Shown here: in pieces, positions 1 to 8,600 of the stretch | Layout of the letters: each line of letters starts with the position of its first letter | How positions within the stretch are numbered: position 1 is the stretch's first letter | Assembly: GCF_000813985.1 (NCBI RefSeq) | Contig: NZ_JWLJ01000001.1 | Coordinates: 1,042,453-1,106,452, forward strand | DNA: 64,000 nt | DNA from: Ruegeria sp. ANG-R | GTDB taxonomy: Bacteria; Pseudomonadota; Alphaproteobacteria; Rhodobacterales; Rhodobacteraceae | Direction: 5' to 3' | The notes under the pieces: generated by a model | What the model was told of the DNA's origin: nothing | The model's database searches: none | Seen by the model: only the letters and a program-made list of their open reading frames with translations | Translations under genes and position numbers: made by a program

Positions 1-972
1 GACACCGGCTGCATCGACAACGGTCTGGCCACGTCGAACGGCGAGCGCATGATCGCGGATGGCGTTGCAGGCATTGTCGGCGGGGATTGCTCGGGCGTGA
101 CCGGCGCGATCCTGCAGAACGTTGCGATCCCGAACGGCATGGTTATGATTTCACCGTCAGCCACGTCGCCCGGCCTGTCGACCATGGAAGATAACGGCCT
201 GTTCTTCCGCACCGCGCCGTCGGATGCACGTGAAGGTCAGGTGATGGCAGACATCCTGAAAGATCGCGGTATCAATTCTATCGCTCTGACATACACAAAC
301 AACGACTACGGCAAGGGTCTGGCGGATGCGATCCAGTCCTCGTTTGAGGCAGCCGGCGGCGAAGTGACCATCGTTGCCGCACACGAAGACGGCAAAGCCG
401 ACTATTCGGCCGAAGTTGGCGCGCTGGCCTCGGCCGGTGGCGACATTCTGGTCGTTGCAGGCTATCTGGACCAGGGCGGTCTCGGCATCATCCAGTCGGC
501 TTTGGACAGCGGAGCGTTTGACACGTTCGGTCTGCCCGGCGGTATGATCGGTGACTCGCTGCCCGAAAATGTCGGCCCTGACCTGAATGGCTCGTTCGGT
601 CAGATCGCCGGTTCGGGTGGAGAAGGTGCCGAGAAGTACTTTGCCATGGCCGAAGCCGCCGGTTTCGACGGCTCGTCACCCTATTCGCCTGAATCCTACG
701 ACGCCGCAGCGCTGTTCATGCTGGCCATGCAGGCCGCTGGTTCGACCGCTCCGGCAGAGTACGGCGCCAAGATCATGGACGTCGCCAACGCCCCGGGTGA
801 GAAAATCTATCCCGGAGAACTCGCCAAGGGTCTGGAACTGCTGGCCGCTGGTCAGGACATCGACTATGTCGGCGCCTCGGGCGTTGAACTGATCGGCCCC
901 GGCGAAAGCGCGGGCTCGTATCGCGAGATTGAAGTCACCGACGGCGAGAACAAGACCGTCAACTTCCGTTGA
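1..972 (+). CDS. Branched-chain amino-acid ABC importer, substrate-binding protein (5' end missing)
   Basis: Periplasmic ligand-binding protein of the LivJ/HAAT type, which delivers branched-chain amino acids or similar ligands to the membrane complex encoded just downstream. The frame is open from the first base, so the start codon and signal peptide lie outside the window. Visible family features are the segment MISPSATSPGLS, where these proteins line the ligand cleft, the lobe-crossing TYTNNDYGKGLADA, and the late PYSPESYDAAAL motif. It is the first known gene of a liv cluster and is separated from livG by a hairpin. The exact ligand cannot be read from the sequence. Confidence 0.93.
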   Translation, partial: DTGCIDNGLATSNGERMIADGVAGIVGGDCSGVTGAILQNVAIPNGMVMISPSATSPGLSTMEDNGLFFRTAPSDAREGQVMADILKDRGINSIALTYTNNDYGKGLADAIQSSFEAAGGEVTIVAAHEDGKADYSAEVGALASAGGDILVVAGYLDQGGLGIIQSALDSGAFDTFGLPGGMIGDSLPENVGPDLNGSFGQIAGSGGEGAEKYFAMAEAAGFDGSSPYSPESYDAAALFMLAMQAAGSTAPAEYGAKIMDVANAPGEKIYPGELAKGLELLAAGQDIDYVGASGVELIGPGESAGSYREIEVTDGENKTVNFR

Positions 973-999
973 TCCGGACTTAACAGCCACAAAATCAAG

Positions 1000-1027
1000 C
1001 AGCCCGGGCCTTGTGTCCGGGCTGTTT
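1000..1027 (+). terminator. Hairpin between binding protein and livG
   Basis: CAGCCCGG (1000-1007) pairs with CCGGGCTG (1017-1024) and is followed by TTT. It sits 28 bases after the stop of the binding-protein gene. It probably ends or attenuates transcription, or protects the upstream mRNA, so that more binding protein than membrane complex is made. The short T run makes it a weak terminator. Confidence 0.6.
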
Positions 1028-1101
1028 CAATGACAAAAGGCCGCACCTCCCTTAAGGGGATGTGACAACAAGAACGCCGAACAGGGCGGCAAGGGGAAAA
1101 G

Positions 1102-1890
1102 ATGATCGTCGTCGAAGACGTGCACAAGCATTTCGGCGGGTTTCATGCGGTGGACGGGGCATCGCTGGAAATCCAAAAAGGGTCCATCACCGGCCTGATC
1201 GGTCCCAACGGGGCCGGAAAAACCACTCTGTTCAATGTGATCGCGGGTGTTCTTCCACCGACCAGCGGCAAGGTGTTCATGGATGGTGAGGATATCACCG
1301 GCCTGCCTCCGCATGAGCTGTTTCACAAGGGCCTGCTGCGCACTTTCCAGATCGCGCATGAGTTTTCCTCGATGTCCTGCCGCGAGAACCTGATGATGGT
1401 GCCCGGCGCGCAATCGGGTGAAGCGCTGTGGAACACATGGTTCGGGCGCAAACGCATCGCAGATGAAGAACGCGCCCTGCGCGCCAAGGCCGATGAGGTG
1501 CTGGAGTTCCTGACCATCGAGCATCTGGCCGACCACAAAGCGGGCCAGGTTTCCGGCGGGCAGAAGAAACTGCTGGAACTTGGCCGCACCATGATGGTCG
1601 ACGCCAAGATCGTGTTTCTGGACGAGGTCGGTGCGGGCGTGAACCGGACCTTGCTGATGACCATCGCAGACACAATCCTGCGCCTGAACAAGGAACGCGG
1701 ATATACGTTTGTGGTCATCGAGCACGACATGGATTTCATCGGCAAGATCTGCGACCCGGTCATCTGTATGGCCGAGGGCAAGGTGCTGGCCGAAGGTACT
1801 CTGGACGAGATCAAGGCCAATGAGCACGTGATCGAAGCCTATCTGGGCACCGGCCTGAAAAACAAAGACAAGCTGGAGGCGGGCGCATGA
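1102..1890 (+). CDS. livG: Branched-chain amino-acid ABC importer, ATPase LivG
   Basis: Cytoplasmic ATPase subunit that powers the importer together with LivF. It is 262 residues, normal for LivG. Walker A is GPNGAGKTT, the signature is VSGGQKKLLE, and Walker B is VFLDEVGAG with the catalytic glutamate kept. The usual proline after DE is valine here. The late H-switch lies in VVIEHDMDFI, as in the LivG subfamily. The ATG at 1102 has an AAGGGG ribosome-binding site (1091-1096) five bases upstream. The stop overlaps the livF start by four bases (ATGA), so the two are translationally coupled. Confidence 0.95.
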   Translation: MIVVEDVHKHFGGFHAVDGASLEIQKGSITGLIGPNGAGKTTLFNVIAGVLPPTSGKVFMDGEDITGLPPHELFHKGLLRTFQIAHEFSSMSCRENLMMVPGAQSGEALWNTWFGRKRIADEERALRAKADEVLEFLTIEHLADHKAGQVSGGQKKLLELGRTMMVDAKIVFLDEVGAGVNRTLLMTIADTILRLNKERGYTFVVIEHDMDFIGKICDPVICMAEGKVLAEGTLDEIKANEHVIEAYLGTGLKNKDKLEAGA

Positions 1891-2717
1891 GCGACAACCC
1901 CTACCAGGACGATCACGGCAACAACGATGCCTCGATCGGCAACCCCGATGGTCAGGGAAGCATGTCCCCGGCGCATCGCGTCAGCGGTGAGACACACTAT
2001 GTCGGCGGCGGCCCCTTCCTGATCGGCGACACCATGACCGGTGGGTACGGCAAAGGACCAGACATTCTGCACGACTGCACCATTGCCGTCGACAAAGGTG
2101 AGATTGCGGTCATCGTCGGCCCCAACGGCGCGGGGAAATCGACCGCCATGAAGGCAGTGTTCGGTATGCTGGACGTGCGCCAAGGGTCTGTTCGACTGGA
2201 TGGCGAAGACATCACCAATCTCAGCCCGCAAGACCGCGTGGTGCGCGGCATGGGCTTTGTGCCGCAAACCTCGAACATCTTCACGTCGATGACTGTCGAA
2301 GAAAATCTCGAGATGGGCGCCTTCATCCGCCGCGACGATTTCTCGGACACGATGGAGCAGGTCTATGACCTGTTCCCGATCCTGCGCGACAAACGCAATC
2401 AGGCCGCCGGAGAGCTGTCGGGTGGACAACGCCAACAGGTCGCCGTGGGCCGCGCGCTGATGACCCAGCCCAAGGTGCTGATGCTGGATGAGCCCACCGC
2501 TGGTGTCTCACCCATCGTGATGGATGAGTTGTTCGACCGGATCATCGAGGTGTCGCGCACCGGGTTGCCGATCCTGATGGTCGAACAAAACGCCCGTCAG
2601 GCGCTGGAGATAGCGGACAAGGGATATGTGCTGGTGCAGGGGCGGAACGCCTATACTGGCACGGGCAAGGAACTGCTGGCCGACCCCGAAGTGCGCAAGA
2701 GTTTCTTGGGGGGATAG
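1887..2717 (+). CDS. livF: Branched-chain amino-acid ABC importer, ATPase LivF
   Basis: Second ATPase of the importer. It is 276 residues, about 40 longer than typical LivF because of an N-terminal stretch of roughly 50 residues rich in D, N and G before the nucleotide-binding domain. Walker A is GPNGAGKST, the signature is LSGGQRQQVA, Walker B is VLMLDEPTAGVSP and the H-loop position is VEQN, as usual in LivF. The start overlaps livG by four bases. An in-frame internal start is possible, but the ATGA coupling favours 1887. Confidence 0.94.
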   Translation: MSDNPYQDDHGNNDASIGNPDGQGSMSPAHRVSGETHYVGGGPFLIGDTMTGGYGKGPDILHDCTIAVDKGEIAVIVGPNGAGKSTAMKAVFGMLDVRQGSVRLDGEDITNLSPQDRVVRGMGFVPQTSNIFTSMTVEENLEMGAFIRRDDFSDTMEQVYDLFPILRDKRNQAAGELSGGQRQQVAVGRALMTQPKVLMLDEPTAGVSPIVMDELFDRIIEVSRTGLPILMVEQNARQALEIADKGYVLVQGRNAYTGTGKELLADPEVRKSFLGG

Positions 2718-2718
2718 C

Positions 2719-3153
2719 GTGAAGGTATCTGTACCACTGATTATTGCCTCGCTAACCGGTGCCGCTGATGCCGAAGTTTGCTTTCTAAGTGAAGTCTGTG
2801 AGCGCGAAGAAGAGTGCGTGGGTCCAACATTCGATATCGAGTTCGATGGCAATCCACCCAATCAAGTTCGAAGTAATTTCGGGGAATTTACAATTGATGG
2901 CACCTCTGCGGCCGGTGAAACGACTTCCAAGTTACGCCTTTCGACGGGAACAGAGTATGTTGTTACATCTAACAACTCATTGATGATTGCGTCTCAAAAG
3001 AAAGAGAATAGCAACTCGATTGTATACTTCGTACGAACACCACCATCAACGCTGACGGCTACGCTCGTCGTCGTTCCGCAGAAATATGTCGATTACTCAG
3101 AGACCTTCAATGCGCGTCGCGTATTTGAAGGTGATTGCGAGCAGGAGTTTTAA
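2719..3153 (+). CDS. Small secreted protein of unknown function inside the liv operon
   Basis: No family recognised. The GTG at 2719 lies one base after the livF stop and gives a 144-residue protein starting with a short export signal (VKVSVPLIIASLTGAADA). The mature part has cysteines in CFLSEVCEREEEC, one more near the C-terminus, and a serine/threonine-rich beta-like middle. Its stop codon shares a base with the livH start (TAATG), so it is translated as part of the operon. Codon use is clearly more AT-rich than the flanking liv genes, which suggests a late insertion. A periplasmic accessory of the transporter is possible but unproven. Confidence 0.7.
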   Translation: MKVSVPLIIASLTGAADAEVCFLSEVCEREEECVGPTFDIEFDGNPPNQVRSNFGEFTIDGTSAAGETTSKLRLSTGTEYVVTSNNSLMIASQKKENSNSIVYFVRTPPSTLTATLVVVPQKYVDYSETFNARRVFEGDCEQEF

Positions 3154-4163
3154 TGGACTTCCTCAACGCCCTTGTGGCGCTCTCCAACTTCGTCCTTGTT
3201 CCCGCAATCGCCTATGGCAGCCAGTTGGCGCTGGGCGCTTTGGGGGTGACGCTGATCTATGGCATCCTGCGGTTCTCGAACTTTGCGCATGGTGATACGA
3301 TGGCCTTTGGCGCGATGATTGCCGTGCTGGTCACGTGGGCCATGCAGGCCGCCGGGGTCAGTTTCGGGCCGCTGCCGACCGCCTTGCTCGCCCTGCCCTT
3401 TGCCATTCTGGGCTGTATTGTGCTGGTGCTGATCACCGACCGGCTGGTTTACAGGTTTTACCGGGAACAAAAGGCCAAACCGGTCATTCTGGTGATCGTG
3501 TCGATGGGCGTAATGTTCATCATGAACGGGCTGGTGCGCTTCATTATCGGACCGGATGACCAGAGGTTTTCGGACGGCGCGCGGTTCCTGATCAAAGCGA
3601 GGGATTTCAAGGCTTGGACTGGGCTGAATGAGGGGCTTGCGATCAAGACCTCGCAAGCCATTACAGTTGTTGTCGCTGTGGTAGCCGTTGCCGCCCTGTT
3701 CTGGTTCCTCAACAAGACCCGTACCGGAAAGTCGATGCGCGCCTATTCAGATAACGAGGACCTGGCGCTGCTGTCCGGCATCAACCCCGAACGGGTGGTG
3801 ATGATCACTTGGATCATCGTTGCCGCCTTGGCGACCACTGCGGGTGTACTTTACGGCCTCGACAAAAGCTTTAAACCGTTCGTCTATTTCCAGCTTCTGC
3901 TGCCAATCTTTGCCTCGGCCATCGTAGGCGGTCTGGGCAATCCTCTGGGTGCCATCGCGGGTGGGTTCATCATCGCCTTCTCCGAAGTGACGATCACGTA
4001 TGCGTGGAAGAAGGTGCTGACCTATCTGGCACCAGAAAGCCTTGAACCGTCAGGATTGGTGCAGTTCCTGTCCACCGATTACAAATTCGCCGTCAGTTTT
4101 GCCATCTTGCTGATCGTGCTGCTGTTTAAGCCCACAGGCTTGTTCAAAGGAAAAGTGATATGA
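3153..4163 (+). CDS. livH: Branched-chain amino-acid ABC importer, permease LivH
   Basis: Inner-membrane permease of the LivH family, 336 residues with about eight hydrophobic segments. The N-terminal GVTLIYGILRFSNFAHGD is the family hallmark, and the EAA-like loop is in the NPLGAIAGGFIIAFSE region. The ATG at 3153 overlaps the stop of the preceding small gene by one base. The stop overlaps livM by four bases. It forms the channel with LivM. Confidence 0.95.
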   Translation: MDFLNALVALSNFVLVPAIAYGSQLALGALGVTLIYGILRFSNFAHGDTMAFGAMIAVLVTWAMQAAGVSFGPLPTALLALPFAILGCIVLVLITDRLVYRFYREQKAKPVILVIVSMGVMFIMNGLVRFIIGPDDQRFSDGARFLIKARDFKAWTGLNEGLAIKTSQAITVVVAVVAVAALFWFLNKTRTGKSMRAYSDNEDLALLSGINPERVVMITWIIVAALATTAGVLYGLDKSFKPFVYFQLLLPIFASAIVGGLGNPLGAIAGGFIIAFSEVTITYAWKKVLTYLAPESLEPSGLVQFLSTDYKFAVSFAILLIVLLFKPTGLFKGKVI

Positions 4164-5473
4164 GCGAGCCCCTCAAAAACACTCTGCTATTCGTAGTCGT
4201 CGGCGCCCTCATCCTGCTGACCGGGTTCACGCAAAGTTGGAACGCGGCGATCCTGATCCTGAACATGGGGCTGATCTCGGCCATCATGTCCATTGGGGTG
4301 AACCTGCAATGGGGCTTTGCGGGCCTGTTTAACGTGGGTGTCATGGGCTTTGTTGCGCTGGGTGGGCTTGCAGTTGTGCTTGTTTCAACCCCGCCAACCC
4401 CCGGAGCATGGTCGGCTGGCGGCTATGGCGTCGTACTCGCGCTGCTTTTGGGGGCCGCGACGGTTGTAGCGGCTGTTATGGTCGCGCAGAAAATGCCCAA
4501 GGGACGTGCGCGGACGCTGACGATTATTGCCATTTTGGTCATCGGCTTTTTTGTTTACCGCGCGATCTTCGATCCCAATATTGCTGCAATTGAAGCGATT
4601 GATCCCGCTGTCGCAGGCAATATAGGTGGCCTGAACCTGCCGGTTCTGTTCGCCTGGCCAGCGGGCGGATTGCTGGCAGCCGGTGCCGCCTGGTTGATCG
4701 GCAAGACCGCATTGGGCCTACGGTCAGATTATCTGGCGATTGCAACGCTGGGGATCGCCGAGATCATTATTGCGGTCATGAAAAACGAAGACTGGCTCGC
4801 CCGTGGGGTCAAGAATGTCTACGGCCTTCCGCGCCCGTCCCCAGTGGTCGGGTACGAAGTAGAGCTGCAGCAAGACCCCTCATTCCTCGCTCGGGCCGAG
4901 TGGTTTGGGCTGGACCCGGTCACGGCGTCGACATTGTCGGTCAAGCTGGGCTACTCGCTGCTGTTCCTGATCGTGCTGTTGGTACTTCTGTGGATGGCGC
5001 AGATGGCTTTGAAAAGCCCGTGGGGCCGCATGATGCGGGCCATCCGTGACAACGAAGTGGCCGCAGAGGCAATGGGCAAGGATGTCACTCGCCGTCACCT
5101 GCAGATCTTCGTGCTGGGTTCGGCTGTCTGCGGTATTGCGGGCGCAATGATGACCACTTTGGACGGACAGCTGACGCCGGGCACGTACAATCCCTTGCGC
5201 TTCACCTTCCTTGTCTGGGTGATGGTGATTGTTGGCGGGTCGGGCAACAATTTCGGGGCCGTTCTGGGCGCGTTCCTGATCTGGTTCCTTTGGGTCCAGG
5301 TTGAACCCATGGGCCTGTGGCTGATGAACCTGATCACCTCGGGGATGCCGGATGGCAGCGCGCTCAAAGTGCATCTGATCGAAAGTGCGGCCCATATGCG
5401 GCTGTTTACCATGGGGCTGATTCTGCTGATTGTTCTCAGATTCAGTCCAAGAGGGCTGATCCCCGAGAAATAA
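4160..5473 (+). CDS. livM: Branched-chain amino-acid ABC importer, permease LivM
   Basis: Second permease, 437 residues and multi-spanning. The family segment GVNLQWGFAGLFNVG is near residue 50, SDYLAIATLGIAEI near 190 and NNFGAVLGAFLIW near 370. It is at the long end for LivM because of an extra membrane pair (about residues 90-140), as in E. coli-type LivM. The ATGA overlap with livH shows coupling. A terminator hairpin follows 118 bases after the stop. Confidence 0.95.
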   Translation: MSEPLKNTLLFVVVGALILLTGFTQSWNAAILILNMGLISAIMSIGVNLQWGFAGLFNVGVMGFVALGGLAVVLVSTPPTPGAWSAGGYGVVLALLLGAATVVAAVMVAQKMPKGRARTLTIIAILVIGFFVYRAIFDPNIAAIEAIDPAVAGNIGGLNLPVLFAWPAGGLLAAGAAWLIGKTALGLRSDYLAIATLGIAEIIIAVMKNEDWLARGVKNVYGLPRPSPVVGYEVELQQDPSFLARAEWFGLDPVTASTLSVKLGYSLLFLIVLLVLLWMAQMALKSPWGRMMRAIRDNEVAAEAMGKDVTRRHLQIFVLGSAVCGIAGAMMTTLDGQLTPGTYNPLRFTFLVWVMVIVGGSGNNFGAVLGAFLIWFLWVQVEPMGLWLMNLITSGMPDGSALKVHLIESAAHMRLFTMGLILLIVLRFSPRGLIPEK

Positions 5474-5590
5474 GCAGATTTTCGTAAGAAATTCCCCTAA
5501 CCCGCCGTTAATCGGTGCGGTTTATTGTGCGGAAGGTCAGAAGGGTCTAAACCGGTGTACCGCGATCCACCACATCGCGACCGTGTCTGG

Positions 5591-5618
5591 CCCCGCGCAA
5601 GTTCGGTGCGGGGTTTTT
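5591..5618 (+). terminator. Intrinsic terminator after livM
   Basis: CCCCGC (5591-5596) pairs with GCGGGG (5608-5613) and is followed directly by five T. A further small palindrome (CGCGAT...ATCGCG) lies about 20 bases upstream. The pair ends the liv transcript. Confidence 0.75.
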
Positions 5619-5660
5619 AACGATCTTACAGTTTATCAGGATGAGAGCATCGTAATCGCA

Positions 5661-5915
5661 ATGAAAAAACCACTCAGATTTTTTGCAGTCGCAGTTCCGC
5701 TGATGGTGACACTATCCGCGTGCATTCCAACGCCCGAGGAACTGGAAACCACCCCTGTTAAGGTGCAAACGCCCAAGGGTGTCGTAACCTGCCAACTGTA
5801 CACTCAGAACCGCGTGTACTGGGATCGGGCAATTGACTTCCCGGCAACCAAGATGTCGGTCGCCGAGGCGGACAACTATTGCAAGCAGGAAGGTTTGCGC
5901 CGTCTGAACAAGTGA
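5661..5915 (+). CDS. Small lipoprotein, unknown function
   Basis: 84 residues. Charged N-terminus MKKPLRFF, a hydrophobic core, then lipobox LSAC with the lipidated cysteine at residue 21, so it is a membrane-anchored lipoprotein. The mature part is about 64 residues with two further cysteines (TCQLY and NYCKQ) that could form a disulfide. The frame is open further upstream, but the ATG at 5661 places the signal correctly and starts after the liv terminator. No specific family is recognised. It runs convergently to the HerA-like gene. Confidence 0.75.
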   Translation: MKKPLRFFAVAVPLMVTLSACIPTPEELETTPVKVQTPKGVVTCQLYTQNRVYWDRAIDFPATKMSVAEADNYCKQEGLRRLNK

Positions 5916-5956
5916 TCGGAGCGGCGCACGCTTCCGGGCGCGCGCCGCGTCTTGTT

Positions 5957-7504
5957 TCAGCGATTACGGAACAATCCGCCCAAAATGCCGCGCACGATGC
6001 GGCGGCCGGTTGTTCCCTTTAACTCTTTGATCACGGCCTCGCTCATGGCGGTGGCAAAGGTGTCCTTTTTACGCGAGATCCGAGAGGATGAGCGCCCAAC
6101 GCGGCTGCCCGAGTATCTGCGGGCAGAGGCGTATTCACGCTCCATCGGGCTCTGCTGCTCCATCGCCTCATCGGATTCGACCTGTTCTGCGGCACTGGCA
6201 GCCGCATCGGCGCGGGCCTGCAGGATTTCAAAGGCGGACTTACGGTCAATTCGGGTACCATACTTGGTATCCATCGGCGAGGCGGCGATAACAGCCTGAC
6301 GCTCAGACTTTGTGATCGGGCCGAGTTGCGAACCCGGTGGCCGGATTAGTGTACGCTCTACGATGCCCGGCATACCCTTCTTTTGCAGCATCGAGGTCAC
6401 GGCTTCACCCACACCCACTTCTCGAATGGCGGTCTCCGTCTCGAAGGCAGGGTTTTCCCGGTAAGTCTCGGCGGCGAGGCGAAGGTTCTTGCGGTCGCGC
6501 GCCGTAAACGCCCGCAGCGCATGTTGGACCCGATTGCCCAACTGACCAAGGATATCCTCGGGGATGTCTGCCGGGTTCTGGGTAATGAAGTAAACTCCCA
6601 CACCTTTCGACCGGATAAGCCGCGCCACCTGTTCGACCTTATCCACCAACACTTTGGGCGCGTCGTCGAACAGCAAATGCGCCTCATCAAAGAAGAACAC
6701 CAGTTTGGGCTTCTCAGGGTCACCGACCTCGGGCAATTCCTCGAACAGTTCACTGAGCAGCCAAAGCAGGAAGGTTGCATAAAGACGCGGAGACCCCATC
6801 AGCTTGTCCGAAGCCAGAATGTTCACCACACCCTGCCCGTTCGCATCCGTCCGCATCAGATCGACCAGGTCCAGCGCAGGCTCACCAAACAGGTTGGTAC
6901 CGCCCTGGTTCTCCAACACCAGCAAACGCCGTTGAATCGCACCGATCGATGACGTCGAGACATTGCCGTAGCGGAGCGACAACTGCGCTCGATTCTCGCC
7001 GATCCAGACCAGCAACGCCTGCAGGTCCTTCAGGTCAAGCAGCGGCATCCCCTCTTCATCGGCCACCCGGAAGGCAATGTTCAGAATGCCTTCCTGTGCC
7101 TCGCTTAACTCCATCAGACGCGAAAGCAGCAACGGCCCCATCTCGGTTACGGTTGTGCGAACGGGATGACCCTGATCACCGAACAGATCCCAGAACGTGA
7201 CCGGACACGCAGCGTACGAAAAAGCATCGAAGCCGATCTTCGCCGCGCGTTCAGTAAAGGCCTGATGCAATTTGTGTGCTTCGCTTCCGGGCATCGCCAA
7301 ACCGGACAGATCGCCTTTGACATCCGCCAGAAACACGGGAACACCGGCTTGCGAGAACCCTTCGGCCAGTATTTGCAGCGTTACCGTTTTGCCCGTGCCG
7401 GTCGCGCCCGCAATCAGGCCGTGACGGTTAGCATATTTCAGCGACAGCCCCTGCGCCACCGAGTAGTCTTCGCCACCGCCGCCTATGAAGATCTTGTTGT
7501 TCAT
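5957..7504 (-). CDS. HerA-like helicase / DUF853-family ATPase
   Basis: 515-residue P-loop ATPase of the HerA/VirB4-like superfamily (DUF853). Walker [11 protein letters not shown] lies near residue 35, Walker [12 protein letters not shown] near 270, and the arginine-finger region is around residues 320-350 ([19 protein letters not shown]). The C-terminus is basic and rich in arginine ([16 protein letters not shown]). Relatives form hexameric rings and act on DNA, but the cellular job of this branch is not established. The start at 7504 is chosen because the N-terminus [10 protein letters not shown] matches the family; the upstream in-frame extension runs into the small-RNA region. Confidence 0.88.
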   Translation of the reverse strand: MNNKIFIGGGGEDYSVAQGLSLKYANRHGLIAGATGTGKTVTLQILAEGFSQAGVPVFLADVKGDLSGLAMPGSEAHKLHQAFTERAAKIGFDAFSYAACPVTFWDLFGDQGHPVRTTVTEMGPLLLSRLMELSEAQEGILNIAFRVADEEGMPLLDLKDLQALLVWIGENRAQLSLRYGNVSTSSIGAIQRRLLVLENQGGTNLFGEPALDLVDLMRTDANGQGVVNILASDKLMGSPRLYATFLLWLLSELFEELPEVGDPEKPKLVFFFDEAHLLFDDAPKVLVDKVEQVARLIRSKGVGVYFITQNPADIPEDILGQLGNRVQHALRAFTARDRKNLRLAAETYRENPAFETETAIREVGVGEAVTSMLQKKGMPGIVERTLIRPPGSQLGPITKSERQAVIAASPMDTKYGTRIDRKSAFEILQARADAAASAAEQVESDEAMEQQSPMEREYASARRYSGSRVGRSSSRISRKKDTFATAMSEAVIKELKGTTGRRIVRGILGGLFRNR

Positions 7505-7569
7505 TGAAAATCTGTCCCAAATTCTACCGATCTGCTGCAAGCATACAAAGTTAACCTTTCGCTGCGAGA

Positions 7570-7651
7570 GTAAATGTTGCCCATCGCGGTCTGGCTGCGG
7601 TGGCAATCTTCCTCCCTGTCGACTGGCCGTGCCTTCGGGCACGGCTTTTTT
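7570..7651 (+). ncRNA. Candidate small RNA 1 (two-hairpin, CCTCCC linker)
   Basis: Inferred from structure only. TTGCCCATCGC (7577-7587) pairs with GCGGTGGCAA (7597-7606) with one bulged C. A pyrimidine-rich single-stranded linker holds CCTCCC (7611-7616), complementary to ribosome-binding sites. A strong terminator follows at 7626-7651. No gene on this strand needs that terminator, because the flanking HerA-like gene points the other way. The 5' end is a guess and no clear promoter was found. It could instead be a relic. Confidence 0.4.
7626..7651 (+). terminator. Strong intrinsic terminator with TTCG tetraloop
   Basis: GCCGTGCC (7626-7633), loop TTCG, GGCACGGC (7638-7645), then six T. It is textbook in form and oriented to plus-strand transcription. 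Confidence 0.85.
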
Positions 7652-7703
7652 CGCAATACGATAAAAACCTAAAAGGCCCAGTTCAATTTTTTCGGGTTAG
7701 GAG

Positions 7704-7732
7704 TTGACCACAAGGTTCCCCTTTCGTAACGT
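7704..7732 (+). promoter_or_regulatory. Candidate sigma-70-type promoter for small RNA 2
   Basis: TTGACC (7704-7709), 17-base spacer, TAACGT (7727-7732). This predicts a transcript start near 7739-7741, just before a hairpin and terminator. Confidence 0.45.
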
Positions 7733-7738
7733 CTGCGC

Positions 7739-7808
7739 ATAACTAAGTCGGCCAGTCCGACGGGGAGAAAAAATTCATTAAGGGAGCCGCTCCACCGGCT
7801 CCCTTTTT
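7739..7808 (+). ncRNA. Candidate small RNA 2 (about 70 nt)
   Basis: A compact unit lying between a promoter-like pair and a terminator. Hairpin GTCGG (7747-7751) with CCGAC (7757-7761), an A-rich single-stranded stretch GGGGAGAAAAAATTCATTAA, then a terminator hairpin ending in five T. No reading frame of note runs along it on the plus strand. This layout is typical of a trans-acting or Hfq-binding small RNA, but neither function nor expression is shown by the sequence. Confidence 0.5.
7782..7808 (+). terminator. Intrinsic terminator of small RNA 2
   Basis: GGGAGCCG (7782-7789), loop CTCCAC, CGGCTCCC (7796-7803), then TTTTT. Confidence 0.85.
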
Positions 7809-7945
7809 CGTTGCAGATGGTAGTGTGCTCTGCACATTTCGGCAAAAATTGATCAATTCCCGGACTGGTATTCGGTTTTACCCTGACACCACCGATTTGC
7901 AGTGATAGATGAAACAAAAAACTGGATCAGCTATATGAGGCATTC

Positions 7946-8545
7946 ATGATCAGGAAACTTGTCCCCCTTAATATGGTGGCCGCAGCACTGTTGTGCGGCA
8001 CGGCCATTGCGCAAGAGGCCACAGAAGAACCAGAAACCGGCGCTGAGGCCGAAGTCGGCAGTGACCTGGATCTCGGTCAGTCAGGTCCTCGGGTTGGCGA
8101 GCAATACGTTAAAGAACAAACCGGCGACTGGAACATTTCCTGCATCAAGACCGAGGGTGGCGAAGACCCTTGCGCGATGGTTCAGGTCCTGAGCAACCCG
8201 CAAGGTGATCCGATTGCCGAAATCTCGATCGGGAAGCTGCCCGAAGGCGGTGCCGCGGTTGCCTGGGCGAATGTCATTGTTCCGCTTGAAACACTGCTGC
8301 AAGCGCAGCTGGCTATGTCAATCGACGGTGCGCCTCGCAAGTTGTACAACTATCACCACTGCATTCCGGTCGGGTGTGTGGCGCAACTGGGTTTGACGCA
8401 AGGCGATGTCGACGCGATGAAATCAGGCCAAAAAGCGGTGATGTCTCTGGTTCCCGCGCGCTTGCCAGATCAAATTCTGAACATGGACATGTCACTGGGT
8501 GGCTTTACGGCTGGCTTTGACGGGCTGACCGCTTCCGCAAACTAA
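7946..8545 (+). CDS. Invasion-associated locus B (IalB) family protein
   Basis: 199-residue periplasmic protein. Signal peptide of about 22 residues ending in GTAIAQ, an acidic linker (about 23-50), then the IalB domain with the conserved W..SC, DPCAM and HCIPVGC cysteine motifs. IalB-family proteins are common in alphaproteobacteria. They were named for Bartonella erythrocyte invasion, but the molecular role in free-living species is unknown. It is monocistronic, upstream of a bidirectional terminator. Confidence 0.85.
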   Translation: MIRKLVPLNMVAAALLCGTAIAQEATEEPETGAEAEVGSDLDLGQSGPRVGEQYVKEQTGDWNISCIKTEGGEDPCAMVQVLSNPQGDPIAEISIGKLPEGGAAVAWANVIVPLETLLQAQLAMSIDGAPRKLYNYHHCIPVGCVAQLGLTQGDVDAMKSGQKAVMSLVPARLPDQILNMDMSLGGFTAGFDGLTASAN

Positions 8546-8562
8546 GAGACGAAATATCCAAT

Positions 8563-8596
8563 AATAAAGCCGCCGCGAGATAGCGGCGGCTTTATT
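8563..8596. terminator. Bidirectional terminator between convergent genes
   Basis: A perfect 14-bp inverted repeat: AATAAAGCCGCCGC (8563-8576) with GCGGCGGCTTTATT (8583-8596) and a six-base loop. It serves both the IalB gene (plus) and the ketosynthase gene (minus). Confidence 0.85.
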
Positions 8597-8600
8597 CATT

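Noticed and set aside
7669..7917. 82-residue minus-strand frame in the small-RNA gap
   Set aside because: It crosses the terminator and promoter-like signals of the plus-strand small RNA and has no recognisable family or start signal.
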